A stretch of DNA of 64,000 nt from Nocardioides jensenii JCM 1364 = NBRC 14755 (lineage in GTDB: Bacteria > Actinomycetota > Actinomycetes > Propionibacteriales > Nocardioidaceae). A program made the position numbers and the translations under genes. The notes under the pieces were generated by a model. It did not search any database and had not been told where the DNA came from. It saw nothing but the letters and a program-made list of their open reading frames with translations. The stretch covers positions 62,001 to 126,000 of the forward strand of contig NZ_BCRJ01000003.1 of NCBI RefSeq assembly GCF_001552535.1, given 5' to 3'. Shown in pieces: positions 7,734-16,458 of this stretch. Within the stretch, counting starts at the first letter, position 1, and each line of letters opens with the position of its first letter.

Positions 7734-10429
7734 CGAACTACCTCTTCCATGTCCCCGTCCTCGACCGATTCACCGTCGCCCAGATAGGCGTCACGGACGA
7801 CCGTGGAAGCCCTGACTTGGTCCGGGGTTCCCTCAAAGATCAGGTTCCCGAAGTCGAGAACGTAGATGTAGTCACTGAGTCGCATGACCAGGTCCATGTC
7901 GTGCTCGACCAGGAGGATGCCCAGGTCTCGCTCCCGCACGGCACGCTCGATCACGTCACCGAATGCTTCCGTTTCGGCCGCATCGAGGCCAGAGGATGCC
8001 TCGTCGAGCAGTAGGACGCTGAACGGGCCGGCAAGGCATCGAGCCAGCTCCACCATCCGCCGCTGCCCGGTGGAAAGCTTCTCGGCCCGGACACTCGCCA
8101 GATGGGTAATGCCGCATGCGTCCAGTGCGTCCCAGGTCGCGGCCCGCATGTTTCGCTGATCCTCCGGTCTGCACACGACCTGGGAGAAGAACGACCTGCC
8201 TGCGCGAGATCCCTCAAATCCCATGGCGACGTTGTCGTAGACCGTCATGGACTCGAAGACCTCGGCCCGCTGGAACGTGCGGCCCAGCCCGGACTGTGCC
8301 CGCCGCGCCTGGCCCCGAGAGCTCACGTCGCGGCCGCTGAGCAGAACCTTGCCCTCGCTCGGGACCGTGATGCCGGAACAGGCATTGAACAGGGACGTCT
8401 TGCCGGCGCCGTTGGGACCGATCAGGCCGGTGACGCGGCCCGGATGGGCGGTGAGCGTGGCTTGGTTGACGGCGACGTGGCCGTCGTAGCGCACCGTGAT
8501 TCCTTGCGTGGAGAGCTGTCCCCCGGCAGCCGGGGAGCGCGTCGTCACTTCTGCCGCGGACGGCCTGGGCGGGACGGATGCACTGCGGTCTCCCCCGAAC
8601 ACCCTGTTGATGCCCTCGCGCACACGCGGCGGAAGACCGCGCCTATCGGCCGGGGTGAGCGCGTAGACCAGAGCCGATACACCAAAGAGCACTTGCAGCC
8701 AGTAGCCGGTTTCGTACCCAGAGAAGTACGACGGGATCACCACGAGTGAGAGACCGGCCACGAGGGCGTACCAAGGGGCGCCTCCCCCGACGATGACGAC
8801 AAGCACGAGGTACGTCAGGGACAACAGCGGCGGGTAGGAGGTCGCCGATACGAACCCTTGACCGGCACCGACCATCGCGCCGCCAATGGCCGCCATGAAG
8901 GCTGAGATGCAGAAAACGAGGAGACGGGTCAGGTTGACCGGGTTGCCGACCGATGTCAGGGCCATGGGCGAGTCAGCCAGCGCCCGGAGCAGGCGGCCCA
9001 GACGGCTTCGGGTTAGTGCGACGACCGCAGCCGAGCAGAGGAGCATGGCGAGAACTGCGACGTAGTAGTAGCCGGTATCGGTCGCCAGCCATCCCGACGT
9101 CGGCCTGGGCACTCTGAGGCCCGCGCCGGACTCGCCGAACATGAAGGGCTGCGTGTAGAAGACATAGCTCAGCGCGATTCCGAAGCCGAACGTGGCGATC
9201 GCGAGGAAGAGACCCGAGAGACGCATCGCGGGCAGTGCCAGCAACGCGCCTACAGGGACGGCGACGAGCCCTGCGCCGAGCAGCGCCAGCAGCCAGGGCA
9301 GCCCGAGATCCGACAGGTGGGCGAACGCGGTGACGCCGATCGCGGCAAAGGCGACGTGCCCCAGCGAGACTTGGCCCGACGTGCGCACCAGCAATCCCAG
9401 GGAGAGGAAGATGATCACCGTGCCAACGCCAGTGGTCCAGTCGGTGAGGTGTACGCCGGCAAAGGTGGGGACCGACAGGAGGAGGGTCAGGGCCCCTGCA
9501 CCGAGGAGGAGTTGGAACCTCCAGGGTGCCGTCCAACCCGATGTCACTAGTGGCAGTGAGCGAGAGCGGTCGGCCAGGTAGCGGCGCGGCAACAGCATCA
9601 GCGCGAGGAAGAGCACCAGGAACGGCACCGCCGGAGGGACTCCAGCGAGACTCCCGGCGCTCAGCCACTTCGTGGACAACGCAGAGGCCACACCTATGGC
9701 GAGGCCACCCAGGAAGGTGAGGGGCAAGCTACGGAAGGCGCCGAGTGCTGCCGCGCCGAACGCCTGGACGACCAAGAGTGTCAACAGTGTCGGGTCCAGG
9801 GGCAGTAGTGGAGCGATCAGGACTCCCGACGCCGCCGCAAAGACGGACCCGGCCAGCCAGGCTGTCCGGCGTACGAGGGCGGTGCTCGTGCCCGCGAGTT
9901 CGAGCAAGTCGGCATCGTCCACGACTGCCCGCATGGCAGTCCCGAGGCGCGAGAATCGCAGGAGGACATAGAGGAGAGCGGTGGCCACGAGCGCAATGGC
10001 GAAGGTGATCGCATCAGCGTGGCTGACGAACACTCCGGCCAGCTCGGTCTGGCCATGCGGCAGGAATTGGGGAACGACCCGGGTGGCTGTCACGCCGTAG
10101 AGAAGGATGACGGAGGCTTGGACCAGGATCACGATCCCGACAGTGGCGGCCACCTGGACGGCGAGTGCCTCACCGATGATCCTGCGGGTCAGTACCTCGA
10201 AGAACAGTGCGGCGGCCGGACCGACGACCAGGATCGCCAAGAGCGCGGCAAGCGTCGCCGACAGCCCGTTGATGACGAAGGCGCTGTAGAAGAAATAGGC
10301 GCTGACTGTCGCGATGGACCCGTGCGCGAAGTTGAAGACACCGGAGGTCCGGTACGTGAGGACGAGCCCCACACCTGCCAGGCCGTATACACCGCCGGTG
10401 ACGACCCCAATGATTATGAATGGCCACAT
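7730..10429 (-). CDS. fused branched-chain-type ABC permease-permease-ATPase (LivH-LivM-LivG)
   Basis: An 899-residue protein joining three normally separate subunits. Residues ~1-285 are LivH-like permease (GGVYGLAGVGLVLTYRTSGV, FNFAHGSIATVSAYFF). Residues ~297-600 are LivM-like permease (LSLGLLVRTSGQVSLGHVAF, then several membrane helices). After a polar linker, residues ~640-885 are a LivG ATPase with Walker A GPNGAGKT near 672, GRTFQRAEVFESMTV, KLSTGQRRMVELARCLAG, LLLDEASSGLD and switch LLVEHDMDLV. Together with LivF and the lipoprotein it gives a complete importer from only three genes. The reading frame is continuous with no sign of sequencing fusion. A candidate regulatory motif lies ~125 bp upstream. 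Confidence 0.92.
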   Translation of the reverse strand: MWPFIIIGVVTGGVYGLAGVGLVLTYRTSGVFNFAHGSIATVSAYFFYSAFVINGLSATLAALLAILVVGPAAALFFEVLTRRIIGEALAVQVAATVGIVILVQASVILLYGVTATRVVPQFLPHGQTELAGVFVSHADAITFAIALVATALLYVLLRFSRLGTAMRAVVDDADLLELAGTSTALVRRTAWLAGSVFAAASGVLIAPLLPLDPTLLTLLVVQAFGAAALGAFRSLPLTFLGGLAIGVASALSTKWLSAGSLAGVPPAVPFLVLFLALMLLPRRYLADRSRSLPLVTSGWTAPWRFQLLLGAGALTLLLSVPTFAGVHLTDWTTGVGTVIIFLSLGLLVRTSGQVSLGHVAFAAIGVTAFAHLSDLGLPWLLALLGAGLVAVPVGALLALPAMRLSGLFLAIATFGFGIALSYVFYTQPFMFGESGAGLRVPRPTSGWLATDTGYYYVAVLAMLLCSAAVVALTRSRLGRLLRALADSPMALTSVGNPVNLTRLLVFCISAFMAAIGGAMVGAGQGFVSATSYPPLLSLTYLVLVVIVGGGAPWYALVAGLSLVVIPSYFSGYETGYWLQVLFGVSALVYALTPADRRGLPPRVREGINRVFGGDRSASVPPRPSAAEVTTRSPAAGGQLSTQGITVRYDGHVAVNQATLTAHPGRVTGLIGPNGAGKTSLFNACSGITVPSEGKVLLSGRDVSSRGQARRAQSGLGRTFQRAEVFESMTVYDNVAMGFEGSRAGRSFFSQVVCRPEDQRNMRAATWDALDACGITHLASVRAEKLSTGQRRMVELARCLAGPFSVLLLDEASSGLDAAETEAFGDVIERAVRERDLGILLVEHDMDLVMRLSDYIYVLDFGNLIFEGTPDQVRASTVVRDAYLGDGESVEDGDMEEVVR

Positions 10430-10553
10430 GATTGCCGCCTGGTCAGTGAGTGAGAGATGTAAGGGAGATCACAGACGAAGTGGACCATCGGGCGCCCGTA
10501 CGATTGATCGGGTGATTGACCGAGGGCTGCTGTCGATCGCGCACGGCACCACT

Positions 10554-10565
10554 ACGTCATTCGAC
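10554..10565 (+). promoter_or_regulatory. candidate operator motif, site 1 (ACGTCATTCGAC)
   Basis: One of five matches to RNGTCATTYGWC found at operon heads of the catabolic island. It lies 125 bp upstream of the fused importer gene, in the gap after korB. See sites at 15007, 15058, 22067 and 23957. Function is inferred from position only. Confidence 0.45.
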
Positions 10566-10582
10566 GCGCTCACCATGAGCCG

Positions 10583-11704
10583 TCAGACGACTGTCCATGT
10601 GTCACCGCCGTTGATCAGGTAGCTGAGGCGGTCGGTGGGTGCGCCGGTGGCGGCTTGGGAAGCGGTGCGGATCTGGTCGCGGGCCTGGTCGTCGTACGCC
10701 GGTCGCTCAACCTGGCGGAAGATGCCGATCGGCGTCTGGTTGAGGTAGCCCGAATCGGTGAGTCGCGAGATCGCGAAGGCGGTCGACGGGTCCGGGTTGT
10801 GCGCATCGTGGACCAAGAGAAGGTCTTTCGCGTACTGATCCGCCGCAGGGCCGAGATCAAGTACCTCGATGGCACCGGTGTCCATGTTTCTGATGAGCCC
10901 CTTGGTCGGTTTACCCGTCACCTTGTCCTTGCCGAAGGTGATGGGGGCACCGTGGACCAGCGGGATGATCGCGTCGGCCTTGGTGTCGGGGTTCTTGATC
11001 GCGTCGAACGCGCCGTCGTTGAAGATCGGGCAGTTCTGGTAGATCTCCACGAACGAGGTGCCCCGGTGCGCGGCGGCCGCGGAGAGCACCGAGGTGAGGT
11101 GCTTGCGGTCCGAATCGATGGTGCGGGCCACGAACGCGCCTTCGGCCCCCAGCGCCAGCGAGACCGGGTTGAACGGGTGGTCCAACGAACCCACCGGGGT
11201 GGACTTGGTCACCTTGCCGACCTCGGAGGTCGGCGAGTATTGCCCCTTGGTGAGCCCGTAGATGCGGTTGTTGAACAGCAGGACCGTCATGTTCACGTTG
11301 CGGCGCAACGCGTGGATCAGGTGGTTGCCGCCGATGGACAGCGCGTCACCGTCGCCAGTGACCACGAAGACGGAGAGGTCTTCGCGGGCGGTGGCCAACC
11401 CGGTCGCGATCGACGGCGCGCGGCCGTGGATGGAGTGCATGCCGTACGTGTCGAGGTAGTACGGGAACCGCGACGAGCAGCCGATGCCGGAGATGAAGAC
11501 GACGTTCTCGCGGCGGATGCCGAGTTCGGGCAGGAAGTTCTGCACGGCCTTGAGGACGGCGTAGTCGCCGCAGCCGGGGCACCAGCGCACCTCCTGGTCG
11601 GAGGTGAAGTCCTTGCCGGTCTGCTTCTCGCCTGAACTCGGCACCCCGTCCAGGCCAGACCGAAGACCTGGGAGCCCGAGATCCGTGCTGCTGATCTGCG
11701 TCAT
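10583..11704 (-). CDS. korB: 2-oxoacid:ferredoxin oxidoreductase, beta subunit
   Basis: A 373-residue TPP-binding beta subunit of a 2-oxoacid (2-oxoglutarate-like) ferredoxin oxidoreductase, which oxidatively decarboxylates a 2-oxoacid to an acyl-CoA and reduces ferredoxin. It shows the cluster/TPP motifs WCPGCGDYAVL, FISGIGCSSRFPYY and GDGDALSIGGNH...NN, plus the later Cys in EIYQNCPIFND. The ATG at 11704 overlaps the ferredoxin stop by ATGA. With the two upstream genes it forms korA-fdx-korB. Within a P450 island, it may supply low-potential electrons as well as metabolise a 2-oxoacid or branched acyl intermediate (inference). Confidence 0.93.
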   Translation of the reverse strand: MTQISSTDLGLPGLRSGLDGVPSSGEKQTGKDFTSDQEVRWCPGCGDYAVLKAVQNFLPELGIRRENVVFISGIGCSSRFPYYLDTYGMHSIHGRAPSIATGLATAREDLSVFVVTGDGDALSIGGNHLIHALRRNVNMTVLLFNNRIYGLTKGQYSPTSEVGKVTKSTPVGSLDHPFNPVSLALGAEGAFVARTIDSDRKHLTSVLSAAAAHRGTSFVEIYQNCPIFNDGAFDAIKNPDTKADAIIPLVHGAPITFGKDKVTGKPTKGLIRNMDTGAIEVLDLGPAADQYAKDLLLVHDAHNPDPSTAFAISRLTDSGYLNQTPIGIFRQVERPAYDDQARDQIRTASQAATGAPTDRLSYLINGGDTWTVV

Positions 11705-12012
11705 GGATGCACCCTCTCCAGGACAGGAGCATCTCGTTGGCTGGTGTCGATCTTCGCGGCGCCTCCGGGAGACCCGAGTTCGGTGAAGAACGAGGCGTTG
11801 ATCTCGACGCAGTGCACCAGTTCCTCGGGCACATCGTCCTCGTAGAAGACCGCCTCTACCGGACACACCGGTTCGCACGCGCCGCAGTCCACGCACTCGT
11901 CGGGATGGATATAGAGCATCCGTTTGCCCTCGTAGATGCAGTCGACGGGGCATTCATCGACACAAGCCTTGTCCTTGACGTCCACGCAGGACTGAGCGAT
12001 GACATACGTCAT
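11701..12012 (-). CDS. fdxA: 7Fe ferredoxin (FdxA type)
   Basis: A 103-residue seven-iron ferredoxin. The 3Fe-4S half is C-x7-C-x3-CP (CVDVKDKACVDECPVDC) and the 4Fe-4S half is CVDCGACEPVCP. The C-terminal ~45 residues are the usual helical extension of actinobacterial FdxA. It sits between korA and korB, overlapping each by ATGA, so it is almost certainly the physiological electron acceptor of that enzyme and is made in step with it. GAAGGA lies 11 nt before the ATG. Confidence 0.93.
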   Translation of the reverse strand: MTYVIAQSCVDVKDKACVDECPVDCIYEGKRMLYIHPDECVDCGACEPVCPVEAVFYEDDVPEELVHCVEINASFFTELGSPGGAAKIDTSQRDAPVLERVHP

Positions 12013-13928
12013 GGGAGGCACTTTCCTTCTGCTGATCGGACCAGCTCGGATATAGCCTCGGCGAGTTCGGCTGCCTTCAGGGGCAGGCCGCGGACCTGGT
12101 TGTAGCCGATGGCATCGACGAGATATTTGGCCCGCAGCAGCATCGAGAGCTGGCCGAGGTTCATCTCGGGCACCAGCACCTTGTCGTAGCGGGCGAGGAT
12201 GTCGCCGAGGTCCTTGGGGAACGGGTTGAGGTGGCGCAGGTGCGTCTGGGCCACGTTGTAGCCGGCCTTGCGCACCCGGCGTACGCCGGCTCCGATGGGG
12301 CCGTAGGTGGAGCCCCAGCCCAGCACCAGCACCTTCGCGGCGCCGGAGGGGTCGTCGACCTCCAAAGGAGGCAGGGAGTCGGCGATGCGGTCGATCTTGG
12401 CCTGGCGGGTGCGGACCATCAGGTCGTGGTTGGCCGGGTCGTAGGAGATGTTGCCGTGCTCGGCGCCCTTCTCGAGACCGCCGATGCGGTGCTCGAGCCC
12501 GGCGGTGCCGGGGATCGCCCACGGGCGGGCCAGGGTGGCCTCGTCGCGCTTGTAGGGCAGGAACACCTCGGTGGTGGTGCCGTCGGCGGCGGTGCTGGTG
12601 GAGTTGGGGCCGGTGGCGAAGTTCGGCTCGATCACCGGCAGCTCGGCGACGTCGGGGACCTGCCACGGTTCGGAGCCGTTGGCGAGGTAGCCGTCGGAGA
12701 GCAGCATCACGGGGGTGCGGTAGGTGACCGCGATCCGGACCGCCTCCAGGGCCGCGTTGAAGCAGTCGCCCGGCGACTGCGGGGCCACGATCGGCACGGG
12801 GGCCTCACCGTTGCGACCGAACATCGCCTGCAACAGGTCGGACTGTTCGGTCTTGGTGGGCAGGCCGGTCGACGGGCCGCCGCGTTGGACGTTGACCACG
12901 AGGAGCGGGAGTTCGGTCATCACGGCCAGGCCGATGGCCTCACCCTTCAGTGCGACTCCGGGGCCCGAGGTGGTGGTGACGCCTAGCTGGCCGGCGAAGG
13001 AGGCGCCGATGGCGGCGCCGACACCGGCGATCTCGTCCTCGGCCTGGAAGGTGGTGATGCCGAAGCCCTTGTGCTTGGACAGCTCGTGGAGGATGTCGGA
13101 GGCCGGGGTGATCGGGTAGGAGCCGAGGAAGATCGGCAGCCCGGACTGCACCGAGGCAGCGACCAGGCCGTAGGCCAGCGCCAGGTTGCCGGTGATGTTG
13201 CGGTAGGTACCCGGTGCCATCGCGGCCGGCTTCACCTCGTACTGCACGATGAACGTCTCGGTGGTCTCACCGAAGTTCCAGCCCATCTTGAACGCCGTGA
13301 TGTTGGCATCCCTGATGTCGGGAACCTTCGCGAACTTGCGGCTCAGGAACTCCACCGTGTTCTCGGTGGGGCGCCCGTACATCCACGACAACAGGCCGAG
13401 GGCGAACATGTTCTTCGCCCGGGCGGCGTCCTTGCGGGACAGCCCGAACTCCTTGACCGCCTCCACCGTCATCCCGGTCAGGTCGACCCGGTGCAGGTCG
13501 TACTCGTCGAGCGAGCCGTCATCGAGCGGGCTGGTCGCGTAGCCGGCCTTGGTCAGGTTGCGGCCGGTGAAGTCATGGGTGTCCACGATGATCGCCGCGC
13601 CCTTGGCCAGGTCACTGAGGTTGGCCTTCAACGCGGCCGGGTTCATCGCCACCAGCACGTCGGGGGAGTCGCCGGCGGTGAGGATGTCGTGGTCGGCGAA
13701 GTGCACCTGGAACGAGCTCACGCCGGGGATGGTGCCCTGAGGCGCCCGGATCTCGGCAGGGAAGTTCGGCAGCGTGACCAGGTCATTGCCGAACGCAGCC
13801 GACTCCTGGGTGAACCGGTCACCGGTGAGCTGCATCCCGTCACCCGAGTCACCCGCGAACCGGATGATCACACGGTCGAGCTGCCTGACCTGCTTGGTGC
13901 GCGGACTGGCCTCAGAGGTCGAGTACAA
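12009..13928 (-). CDS. korA: 2-oxoacid:ferredoxin oxidoreductase, fused gamma-alpha subunit
   Basis: A 639-residue subunit in which the gamma domain (residues ~18-200, RVIIRFAGDSGDGMQLTGDR) is fused to the alpha/pyrimidine-binding domain (from ~250, LGSYPITPASDILHELS, AEDEIAGVGAAIGASFAG, VVNVQRGGPSTGLPTKTEQS). This is the arrangement of mycobacterial KorA. The start is a TTG at 13928 preceded at 6 nt by GGGAG; the first 17 nt overlap the end of the upstream reductase gene. The enzyme is cytoplasmic and oxygen-tolerant in known actinobacterial relatives. Confidence 0.93.
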   Translation of the reverse strand: MYSTSEASPRTKQVRQLDRVIIRFAGDSGDGMQLTGDRFTQESAAFGNDLVTLPNFPAEIRAPQGTIPGVSSFQVHFADHDILTAGDSPDVLVAMNPAALKANLSDLAKGAAIIVDTHDFTGRNLTKAGYATSPLDDGSLDEYDLHRVDLTGMTVEAVKEFGLSRKDAARAKNMFALGLLSWMYGRPTENTVEFLSRKFAKVPDIRDANITAFKMGWNFGETTETFIVQYEVKPAAMAPGTYRNITGNLALAYGLVAASVQSGLPIFLGSYPITPASDILHELSKHKGFGITTFQAEDEIAGVGAAIGASFAGQLGVTTTSGPGVALKGEAIGLAVMTELPLLVVNVQRGGPSTGLPTKTEQSDLLQAMFGRNGEAPVPIVAPQSPGDCFNAALEAVRIAVTYRTPVMLLSDGYLANGSEPWQVPDVAELPVIEPNFATGPNSTSTAADGTTTEVFLPYKRDEATLARPWAIPGTAGLEHRIGGLEKGAEHGNISYDPANHDLMVRTRQAKIDRIADSLPPLEVDDPSGAAKVLVLGWGSTYGPIGAGVRRVRKAGYNVAQTHLRHLNPFPKDLGDILARYDKVLVPEMNLGQLSMLLRAKYLVDAIGYNQVRGLPLKAAELAEAISELVRSAEGKCLP

Positions 13929-14859
13929 GGGAATCTCCCAGTGATCGCGAAACGCAGATGGTCATCGAGGTGCCCGACTGGCACTGCTGGTCGTCGAGCA
14001 CGTGGTCCCGGTGATCGATGCACCCCTCGATCACACCGGTGATGCAGGTACCGCAGATTCCGACCTCACAGTCACGCTCCACGTCGATGCCGGCCGCCAC
14101 GATCGACTCGAGCACGGAGCGATCGGGGGCGACCCGCAAAGTGATCCCGGAACGCACGAGGTGCACGTCGAACTCCCGCTCCCCCGCAGCGTCGAGACTC
14201 GCTTCGGCCGTGAACAATTCGGCACGCACCTGTCCGCCGCGCCCCTGGGCGCGGGCTTCGGAGCGCACCGCCTCGATAAAGGGCTGGGGACCACAGACAT
14301 AGACGAGTGCCGAGGGAGCGGCCGTCTTGAGGATGGCCGCGATGTTGATGAAACCGGTCTCTGACTCCGGGTATAGCGTGACGTTGCGTTCGCCGTACCG
14401 ATCCTTGAGATCAGATGCGTACGCCATCCGCTCAAGGGTCCGGCCACCGTAGTGGAACTCCCACGTCTCGGACTGCTGGTGACAGCGCTCGGCCATCGGG
14501 ACGAGCGGCGTGACCCCGATACCACCGGCGAAGAAGACGTACGACGGCGCAGACTCCAGGGCGAACCGGTTGCGGGGGGCCGAAACAGTCACCACGTCGT
14601 CCACCGCGAGCTCTTCGTGCACAGCACGTGAGCCGCCTCGACTGGCCGGAGTGCGCAGGACGGCGATGCGGTAGGTGTCTCGATCACCGGCAGGCCCGCA
14701 CAAGGAGTACTGCCGCTGAACCCCACCCGGGAGGTCAACTTCGATGTGCGCGCCGGCGGACCACGACGGCAGTTCCGACTCGTCGACGGCCGACAGCGTC
14801 AACTCCACGACGTCCACAGCAACGGGCCTCTTGGAGACCACCCGCACCCTCACGTTCAT
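13912..14859 (-). CDS. phthalate-dioxygenase-reductase-like FMN/2Fe-2S oxidoreductase
   Basis: About 315 residues in the order flavin domain (RQYSLCGPAGD), NAD-binding domain (FFAGGIGVTPLVPMAE, YVCGPQPFIEAV) and C-terminal plant-type 2Fe-2S ferredoxin (CEVGICGTCITG, final Cys in DDQQCQSG). Such proteins pass electrons from NADH to oxygenases. In this island it is the only obvious NADH-dependent reductase beside the two P450s. I chose the ATG at 14859, 8 nt after AAAGG; the ATG at 14865 is too close. It is the first gene of the minus-strand operon that continues through korA, fdxA and korB and is divergent from the second P450. Confidence 0.9.
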   Translation of the reverse strand: MNVRVRVVSKRPVAVDVVELTLSAVDESELPSWSAGAHIEVDLPGGVQRQYSLCGPAGDRDTYRIAVLRTPASRGGSRAVHEELAVDDVVTVSAPRNRFALESAPSYVFFAGGIGVTPLVPMAERCHQQSETWEFHYGGRTLERMAYASDLKDRYGERNVTLYPESETGFINIAAILKTAAPSALVYVCGPQPFIEAVRSEARAQGRGGQVRAELFTAEASLDAAGEREFDVHLVRSGITLRVAPDRSVLESIVAAGIDVERDCEVGICGTCITGVIEGCIDHRDHVLDDQQCQSGTSMTICVSRSLGDSLVLDL

Positions 14860-15006
14860 TCTCATTGCCTTTCGTCTCACCGCGTCGCCGACGGCCGGCG
14901 CCCGTAGGCGGCTCCGGCGCTGCCCACTTAGAGGCTCCCGTGTCGCCCGCGTCACACCCACCGCCTTCTGACGCCCCTGCTCGGGCCAGTTGGGCGACTC
15001 CGCACT

Positions 15007-15069
15007 ACGTCATTCGTCGCTGTCGGTCCCTCCGGGCACAACCGCCAGTGACAGCGGGTCAAATGACTC
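15007..15069. promoter_or_regulatory. two opposed operator motifs (sites 2 and 3) between divergent operons
   Basis: ACGTCATTCGTC at 15007-15018 and, on the other strand, GAGTCATTTGAC at 15058-15069 both fit RNGTCATTYGWC. They lie in the divergent region between the reductase/kor operon (148 bp upstream of its start) and the second P450 (67 bp upstream of its start), each oriented the same way relative to its own gene. This is what a shared activator acting on both operons would give. Confidence 0.5.
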
Positions 15070-15135
15070 GTGTGATGCACCTCGCACCAGAGTCACCATG
15101 CCTGTACTCATAAAGCCCAAGTGGATGGAGAGACC

Positions 15136-16308
15136 GTGGCTGAGAAGCGGAATTACGAAGTCGACTACGACATGAACTCGCCCCAACTCGCTGAGGAGTG
15201 GGACGAGGTGATCGCCGACCTGCACCAGCGCTGTCCGATGGCTCGCAGTGAGGTTGGCGAGGGGTACTGGGTGGCCCTCAAGCAGGAAGACATCAAGGCA
15301 GCCACCCAGGACTGGGAGACGTTCAGCAGCGCCACCGGCTTCATGCCGGACCGGCCGGCCGAGATGCCGTGGTTGTGGCCGGTGGAGAGCGACCCGCCGG
15401 TGCACACGCACCTTCGCAGCGCCCTGAACCAGTACCTGAGCCCTGGCGTGGTCCGGACCTACAAGAACGCCGTGCACCAACATGGCCTGGACCTGCTCGC
15501 CGAGTTCGAGGGCGAGGAGGTCGTCGACGTCGTCGCGCGCTTCGGCAACGCTCTGCCGGGACGCTCCTTCTGCGTCACGGTGGCCGGCATGGGAACCGAC
15601 GACATCGTGTATCTCCAGAAGAAGTTCGAGGTCGGGATCCTCGGCCCGCTGGAGAAACGAGCGCAAGCGATGCAGGATGCCAACCAGCGCCTAGACGAGT
15701 ACCTACGCCGGCGCGAGGGCGAACCGCCGCGCGGCGATATCATCGACGCCCTCCTTGCCCTGGACTTCGAAGGGTGCGGTTGGGAGCAGAAGGTCAACAC
15801 GCTGACCACGCTGACCCTCGGTGGCATCGGCACGACCGGATACGTCATCGCTGCCTCGCTGCACTGGCTCGCTGAGAACCCGGAGCAGCGCAAGCGCCTG
15901 GTGTCCGAGCCGGATCTCATGCCGACCGCTGTCGAGGAGTTCCTCCGGTTCTTCGCTGCCTCACCCCACGACGGGCGTCGGGCCACGTGCCCGGTGACCA
16001 TGGGTGGCGTCGATCTCGAGGCCGGCGACTACGTGATCATGAACTATGGTGCGGCGAGCCGGGATCCCGAGGTCTTCGAGCGGCCCGACGAAGTCGACAT
16101 CACGCGGGCCCTGCCGAACCGACACATGTCGTTCGGCTACGGAATCCACCGCTGCATCGGCTCGCACCTCGCCCGACTCGAGGTCAACGAGGCGCTGTCG
16201 ACATTCCTGGCCCGCTACCCGGACTTCCGGACCACCGACGGCTTCGTCCCGAGCTACCAGATCAACAACACGGTGATGATGGAGTCCCTTCCGCTCGTCC
16301 TCTCCTGA
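15136..16308 (+). CDS. cytochrome P450 (second of two paralogues)
   Basis: A 390-residue soluble P450 paralogous over its whole length to the one at 4165. Motifs: GGIGTT in the I helix (229-234), E268-F-L-R271, and FGYGIHRCIG with the haem-ligating Cys at ~340. The GTG at 15136 follows GGAG by 5 nt; the GTG at 15121 is less likely. It has no ferredoxin partner next to it, so it probably uses the one at 5363 or the FdxA. It is a single-gene transcript closed by a strong hairpin and divergent from the reductase gene. Confidence 0.95.
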   Translation: MAEKRNYEVDYDMNSPQLAEEWDEVIADLHQRCPMARSEVGEGYWVALKQEDIKAATQDWETFSSATGFMPDRPAEMPWLWPVESDPPVHTHLRSALNQYLSPGVVRTYKNAVHQHGLDLLAEFEGEEVVDVVARFGNALPGRSFCVTVAGMGTDDIVYLQKKFEVGILGPLEKRAQAMQDANQRLDEYLRRREGEPPRGDIIDALLALDFEGCGWEQKVNTLTTLTLGGIGTTGYVIAASLHWLAENPEQRKRLVSEPDLMPTAVEEFLRFFAASPHDGRRATCPVTMGGVDLEAGDYVIMNYGAASRDPEVFERPDEVDITRALPNRHMSFGYGIHRCIGSHLARLEVNEALSTFLARYPDFRTTDGFVPSYQINNTVMMESLPLVLS

Positions 16309-16317
16309 CCACACAGT

Positions 16318-16355
16318 CGCACTGCCCTCCGATCGTCCGGTCGGAGGGCAGTGCG
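16318..16355. terminator. strong hairpin after the second P450
   Basis: A perfect 15-bp stem (arms 16318-16332 and 16341-16355, containing GCACTGCCCTCCGA) with an 8-nt loop begins 10 nt after the P450 stop. It is the first of two back-to-back hairpins between convergent transcripts. Confidence 0.8.
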
Positions 16356-16407
16356 CGTCCGGAGGGGTCTCGAGGGCCAGACCAGCGGGTTATCAAGTGG
16401 ACGGACA

Positions 16408-16439
16408 ACAGCCCCGGGAGCTGCGGCTCCCGGGGCTGT
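16408..16439. terminator. strong hairpin after the minus-strand SDR operon
   Basis: A perfect 14-bp stem (ACAGCCCCGGGAGC, loop TGCG, then its complement) lies 20 nt beyond the stop of the converging SDR gene at 16459. It probably ends the long monooxygenase operon. Confidence 0.78.
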
Positions 16440-16458
16440 GTGTCATAACCGTGGACGG

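Noticed and set aside
10655..14042. Long open frames on the plus strand opposite korB and korA (up to 326 codons).
   Set aside because: They are antisense shadows caused by high G+C third positions; the products are Arg/Gly/Val-rich with no domain, while the minus strand carries clear Kor motifs.
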